A stretch of DNA of 64,000 bases from Beverwykella pulmonaria (lineage: Eukaryota; Ascomycota; Dothideomycetes; Pleosporales; Melanommataceae). Both the position numbers and the translations under genes were made by a program. Position 1 is the stretch's first letter, and every line of letters starts with the position of its first letter. Location: positions 3,020,778-3,084,777 of the forward strand of contig BCHH01000004.1 of the NCBI GenBank assembly GCA_001599595.1, read 5' to 3'. The notes below the pieces were generated by a model. The model saw only the letters and a list, made by a program, of their open reading frames with translations, did not search any database and had not been told where the DNA came from. Positions 58,920-64,000 of the stretch are shown piece by piece.

Positions 58920-61624
58920 TCAACCAAAAAACTCGCCAGACACGAGAGCCTCCCACGGCTTCCCCGTGTCCCAAACTCTCTGCATGAGCGATCGCGCTCT
59001 GTGGACCTGATGAAGAAGATATTAGAAACATACTCCCCAATGCAATCGTAAAGAACAGATGGAACTCACCTGCGTCATGCCAAAGCCCTCCACAGACCTC
59101 AGTCGCTCCATAATCTTCTCCCTCTGCCCTTGATCCCGCGCATCGCAGCCCGCCGCAAACATCGGAAACAGCAGACACGCCTCCGCGGTACTGCCTCTCC
59201 TGACCTTGTACAGCAGCCCCACGATCTCACGCACGGCGTGCTGGACCTCTGGATCGTGTGCTGGCTTCCCTAGCACGCGCCGGAATAAGTGTATGAGACC
59301 AGCCCAATGGAACATTTCATTAGTGGCGTAGATCTCCGTAGCATCCCAGGCGCCCTCACTCTCGCTGCTGTTGAAAGACCGGTGGTTACAGCCCTTGTAT
59401 ACAAAGCGATCGGAGAGCCCTTCTTCGAGATCCTGCCGAATGAGGGCGGCTTGCTGAACAACGGATTTCGAAGGCAGCCAGTCGGAGCGTATATTTCCTT
59501 CCTCGTCGATGCGCAGGGCTTCGCATTGTTTGGCGAGTTCGGCGATCCGTGCGAGGCTCCCGATGCAGCGTGTTGTGAAGCCCATGAGACAGTCGATCTG
59601 GAAGTCTTCATCAGCGGAAGCGTTTTCTGAAGACCAGTAGAAGGAGCCAAGGGGCTCGTCGTTCTTGTTTCCGGATAAGGAGCCCAGGACGTCGAGGTAG
59701 GCGAACCAGCGTGACAAGAAGTAAGCAACGCGGTCGTGTCGGTCCATGCTTCGCGGACCGCCGCGTGCCATGATCAGTTGGCGGGCGATGGTGAGATGGT
59801 TTTGCCAGGAGATGGGGACCTCGAATGTGTTGGGAGAGATGATTTCGAGCGAGGCCATCATGATGGCGGAGGCGAGAGTGGCGTTTGAGATCTGATTGCT
59901 GTCGTTGTTGGCGAGCGCTTGGCGGAGTTTAGGGAAGACGTCTTGGACCCACACAGCGATTCGGTTGACGGGCTCGAGGTGGTTGAGAAGGCGAGCACGG
60001 TGGGAGGCACTGAAAGCAAGGAGGAGGTTCATGATGTTCTCGTCTCCGACGGCCACTGATGGAATTAGAAATGTCATGTGAAAAGAACAAGGGGCAAACG
60101 TACTTTTAGGGAGAATTTGCCGGAATGGATTCTGTTCGCAATCATGTGGGACAAGTATACGAGCCGTGTGGTTGAGGAAATGGTGGAAGTAGAGAAGGTT
60201 CATCGGGCTTTCCAGTAGCATTTGCGGGAGTGTTCCCAGTGATTTTGATATTTTGATCGGAACTGGCTTGCTATAGTAACCCCCCTTCTCGAAAGCCATG
60301 TCTTGACCTCGCACCTCAGCATTTCCGTAAGGAGTCTCGTCGTCTAGCCCCATGGTGCCACTTGGAGGGCTGAAAATAGCAATGGCGTTCAAGTCATTGT
60401 TCTTAGGAGTGTCCAGATCAGGGTGTCCAAGATCGTATCCGTAGATAATCGAGTCAAAGTCACCGATTGGATACTGTCGACCCTGTTGCACTTCGGGGCT
60501 AGCGCCTTGAGGGCTCTCCCCGGGTGGCCCTACCAGCAGAGACTGCACAGACAGTCGACGCAGCTCTGCAGGAGGGTTTGTCGCGACGGTTTGCTTCGGT
60601 CCGGCACGCACAACCTGATCTTCGGGGCCAACTGAAGAATTCGGCGTTAACGGCATAATAAAGGGACTGTAGGGTGTAGGCGGACCTGGAAGTGGGGAGA
60701 ATGTTTCCGAGGCAGATAATGTTGTTGAAGTTGCTGGTGATTCAGCAGAGTGGCTACGCGCGTGGTGCTTGTATACCGAGTCACAGGGCTCCCCAAGCTG
60801 GCGATTGCTCGGGGAGTTATACGAGGTACCGCGCCCTGGAGGAGGCATCGAGGGCGGCGAGAGGGGCGAGTCTGCGTTCATGGGCGCATATCCTGCGTTG
60901 CTAAAGAGGAGGTTGTCGAAGCTGGACACGGACGGGGATGGATAATCGAGGGCGCCGCGATACTGCGTGTTTTGTATTCTGAAATCGAGGGGAGCGGATG
61001 TTGGGTGAGGGCTGCTGTGACGAGCGTCGTGCATTCCTGGTGGAAGGTTCTGGCCCTGGGCAAATGGCCCATCCATTGCAAGCATTGGCTGCGACTGGTT
61101 ATGACTTACCCTCATCAATGCAGGATCAATCATGGACGGGTCGGATGTGGGGGCAGTGACGGCGGAACGAGATCTCGCATGGTGCATGAGATTGGGCCGT
61201 GAGGCCGGCGCATCCGGAGTCGCTGGAGTGGGAGGAAACAACGGCGGCACATCGTCTTCGAATGAGAACGAGGACATGTATGGACTCGCGGTGGTGCTCG
61301 AGCTCTTCGAAGAAGGCGTATCGGGGTTGCGCCTTGTGCGCCCTCCCCAATTGAGCTTGATGCTGTAGTCGCACGTCTCGCCTTGCCGGTCACAGTTGCT
61401 GCATCGCGGCCTCTCCTCTCCACTGTCAGATGGTTATCACGGAAGTCGCGAACAGGAAGTAGTTGGGTGGGCTTGCCATTTTACTTTGCGCGCCTTGCAC
61501 GGCCTGGAAGCGGGTCAAGTTAGACGTCGTTCATGAGGATATGCGATTCAGAACCGGCTCACCAGCAGCCATTGCGAGATCTTCTCTTTGGTTCACCCGC
61601 TCCAGGCTTCTTGGGTCGCGGCAT
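58920..61624 (-). CDS. Zn(II)2Cys6 fungal transcription factor
   Basis: Five exons (61624-61563, 61503-61477, 61422-60104, 60055-59070, 59006-58920) give 826 aa. The binuclear zinc cluster is built from three exons: NGCWPCKARKVKCGEERPRC then SNCDRQGETC, with cysteines 20, 23, 30, 37, 40 and 47 in the exact CX2CX6CX6CX2CX6C spacing. The 27-nt second exon carries PCKARKVK, and the intron after it must use a GC donor (TG^GCAAGC...CTGACAG). Residues 60-400 are Ser/Pro-rich. The C-terminal half is a helical fungal regulatory region (NLLLAFSASHRARLLNHLEP, SLEIISPNTFEVPISWQNHL, HWAGLIHLFRRVLGKPAHDP), like the Fungal_trans_2 family. It ends VHRARSLMQRVWDTGKPWEA, then LVSGEFFG, a usual closure of that group. 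The target genes cannot be told; no pathway cluster is next to it. Confidence 0.92.
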
Positions 61625-63636
61625 CGTGGCTCAGCAGAACAGTGGTCCAGGGCTCGGCGAATACACCAACATGCCCTCTTCTGGTCGTGTGGAGATGGCT
61701 AGCACGAGACCCAGGAGGATCGGCGGGCAGTTATAGGAATGAATGGCAAAGGCAGGGTTTGCAAAGCTTACTCTGCACGCTGAGACGGAAGATGGAGCCT
61801 CGATATGGCGAGCGGGGGAGTCGAAGGCTTCCGACGACTGCTGGGTTGGAGCACGCGTACATGGATAGCGCCATACGAGCACTTGGCGCATGGCTGGAAA
61901 GCGATGTGTCTCTGCGCAGCCCGTCAGGACGCCGCCGCTATTTCAACCTTCTCTTCTCCTGCAACAAGACGCAAGTGTGGGGGAGGAGGCGTCGTTGATA
62001 AGGTGTGTCGCGCTGCAGTAGCGGGCCAATGAATACCCCGGTTCCCATGTATCCATCCCGAGGTCTGCCCTGGCCCGAGTGGGTCTGCCATCGATCCGAG
62101 TCCCGACGACATCACTCAACATCAAGATATCCCCGAATTCTCGCAGTCCCAGTTTTCTTCTTCCATGCAGTCATGTCCTTCGATGCGCCTCACCCAGCAC
62201 CTCGCAACTGCACAGCACCCATTGGCCGCCCCAAGCCAAGCCCGGCGCCGGCTTCTTGTTGATTCGCTTCACCGGATCGCGGCTCACGCCTCCTATGTCG
62301 TTCGGCATCCACCTGACCCGGTTTCTGCACCTTCTGGAATCAACTTCTGCATCCTGTCGTCGGCGATGTTACACCGAGTGGGCATGTCAGCCCTACATTA
62401 CATCACCTAACGGGCCGCAGGCGTGGAGCTGAACTACCCGCGACAAAAATATCTCCAGCCTCGTGGGAAGGGCGTGCTTGGCTGCGTACCTGACAGCGCC
62501 TTTTAACATTTGATCTCCTTTTCAAAGTAGGCCATGCGGGAGGCTTGTGGCTATGGTGTTGAGCGTTTAAACCCCACGGCCAAAGGGCTGAATTTCCAAC
62601 ATCGGATTTCAGCTCCGGAACCGTTCTGCGCTCATTCCGGCGCTCTCTTACAGTCTTGGTGTCATGCTAGACTTGCTCCGTAGGATTCAACTATGAGTTC
62701 GATGTAGATGAAAGTAGAGAAGGTGGCGACATTATAATGTACGAGGTCACGCGCAGTGTATGACTTGTACAATTGTTCTAACCTTTGGCCAACGATGATG
62801 GCACTACCAAAGGTATCATCAGACTGAGCATGATGAGTAAGGCTTGTTTTGTCTCTTTGTCTCAATTGACCACAAAGTGGTTTCATTGGCCCAATGACCA
62901 ATTTTGATATGCTGACTTCATGGTTCGGTACATATGCATCTCTTCTACATTTACTTGGCCCCACCCTTGCAGGCAGAGATAATCAACGGAGAGGGACAGA
63001 CTTGGGTGGGAATGAGTATGTTGTTAGTCAATCATGCTTTCGGGGGAGTTCGTCTGGAAATAAACAACAGCTCCTAAAAAAGGATACATGACTGAAATTG
63101 ACTAAAGGCCTGATGATCAAGGAGTTTAACTGGGGCTGGGAAGGCAGCCAATATCTCCAATCCAAGAGGGGTTTTGCACTGTTCAGAAGTGTACAGTTTC
63201 GATCGCCAATCAATCGAACAAACTCACTTTTCCATGGACAAGTTGTCGATAGTTCTCCTAGAATGAGGGGCTCAAATTTCCATGAGTGCTAATCTTCCTG
63301 TGCGGGATATGAGTAAGCAGGTGGTAGGAGCGCAAGGCTGCTTGAAGCCTGGATGACGTTTGAGGAGACGCTTGGAATTGGTAGATAATTCACTCTTATC
63401 GCAATCCCATTTCTGTTGAGGCGAATTTCAATCTCACTTGATTTCTCTGACCATCAGAGGCGCGCAATCGGACCTGTTGATTGAATCACTGCGGTCATAC
63501 GAGGAGACTGCACCTTTAACGTTACCCGCCAAGGCCTTGAAACTTTTGAACACACGAAACTCCACTCGTGCTCCCAAACAACTTCTCACGACACCCGCGC
63601 ATCTCACCTCCCACGTTCGAATTCAAAATCGCAACA
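61625..63636. other. divergent intergenic region, Zn2Cys6 factor / PAM17
   Basis: About 2 kb. It should contain the promoters and 5' leaders of both genes. The many short frames on both strands (for example 61588-61998, 62079-62432) have no recognisable features. Confidence 0.4.
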
Positions 63637-64000
63637 ATGCTCCTAACGAGCACTCTCTACCCAGCAAGGGCCTTCAGCATCCGTCTCCAGCCCGCCTCAC
63701 TCATCGCTCCATGCTCTGCGACTGCCTCATTCACAACCTCAGCACGACCGACCAAGATCCAGCGAACTGCGCGTCCCTTCTTCGCCTCTCAGCCTGCCAC
63801 TCTAAAGATTGCGACACGGCATGTCTCCACGGCGCCAGAAGCTTCGTCCACCAGTTCCCCCGCATCTACCAACCCCGCTGCCAATACACCTCCAAATCGG
63901 CCACAACAGTTGACATGGAACGACTTCCTCGCTCTGCGCCGCACTCGCCGAAAGATCAGTGTTGCAGCATCTAGCATCAGTGCCATAGCGACGACTTATA
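63637..64000 (+). CDS. PAM17: PAM17, import-motor subunit (5' part, cut by window end)
   Basis: Pam17 is an inner-membrane protein of the presequence translocase-associated motor that drives protein import into the mitochondrial matrix. From ATG 63637 the frame encodes an Arg/Ser-rich presequence without acidic residues (MLLTSTLYPARAFSIRLQPA and on), a Ser/Pro-rich linker, then the family signature LTWNDFLALRRTRRKISVAA followed by SSISAIATTY, the start of the first membrane segment. The window ends after 121 codons, so the membrane segments and C-terminus are missing here. The overlapping longer frame from 63438 is out of phase with this match and was discarded. Confidence 0.88.
   Translation, partial: MLLTSTLYPARAFSIRLQPASLIAPCSATASFTTSARPTKIQRTARPFFASQPATLKIATRHVSTAPEASSTSSPASTNPAANTPPNRPQQLTWNDFLALRRTRRKISVAASSISAIATTY

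Noticed and set aside
63438..63974. 178-codon plus-strand frame
   Set aside because: The PAM17 match lies in another frame starting at 63637; this one is its shadow.

Overview
This window reads as nuclear DNA of a filamentous ascomycete (Pezizomycotina). The evidence is short introns of about 45-130 nt with fungal branch sites (CTAAC/CTGAC-like), a HET-domain gene, a Zn(II)2Cys6 transcription factor, a fungal AP-3 delta and a Pezizomycotina-type telomerase reverse transcriptase. The genus cannot be told from the sequence alone. Nearly all coding sequences are interrupted, so gene models were built by matching splice phases by eye. CDS coordinates run from start codon to stop codon and include introns.

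Layout, left to right. 1-2007: no supported gene. 2.0-7.4 kb: LSM5 (-), divergent from a 1,504-aa protein with a WRN-type DEDDy exonuclease domain and C-terminal HTH (+). 7.8-9.5 kb: coding-like fragments on the minus strand that could not be assembled. 9.75-11.2 kb: a small mitochondrial single-TM protein (-), divergent from the RAMP4/YSY6 homologue (+). 11.8-16.5 kb: AP-3 delta (-), divergent from EMC2 (+). 18.2-21.0 kb: a 916-aa Met/Gln-rich disordered protein (-). 21-29.8 kb: an accessory-looking stretch with a broken methyltransferase pseudogene, a perfect 24-bp inverted repeat and an 877-aa HET protein (-). 29.8-33.4 kb: LSM6 (-), divergent from a Rad60/Esc2-like SUMO-domain protein (+), then TRM112 (+). 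33.9-38.2 kb: YTM1 and ZW10, both (-). 38.9-42.4 kb: an M16 metalloprotease (+). 43.4-49.0 kb: a DH-BAR-SH3 RhoGEF of Tuba type (-). 50.2-54.4 kb: telomerase reverse transcriptase TERT, 11 exons, 1,200 aa (+). 55.1-57.4 kb: a TBC-domain protein that lacks both catalytic fingers (+). 58.9-61.6 kb: a Zn(II)2Cys6 transcription factor (-). 63.6-64.0 kb: the 5' end of PAM17 (+), cut by the window edge.

Most genes are housekeeping, with recurring themes: RNA metabolism (LSM5 and LSM6 of one heptameric ring, TRM112, YTM1), membrane traffic and ER biogenesis (AP-3 delta, ZW10, EMC2, YSY6, TBC protein), genome maintenance (TERT, WRN-like exonuclease, Rad60-like protein) and mitochondria (PAM17, the 144-aa protein). 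No secondary-metabolite cluster, CRISPR array, rRNA or convincing tRNA was seen.

The most unusual observations concern gene structure. The AP-3 delta start codon appears to be split by an intron (AT^G). Two GC-AG introns each directly follow a micro-exon that encodes a metal-binding motif: HxxEH in the M16 protease and the zinc cluster in the transcription factor. Others are the finger-less TBC domain, the exonuclease with an apparent mitochondrial presequence, and the decayed methyltransferase locus beside the HET gene.
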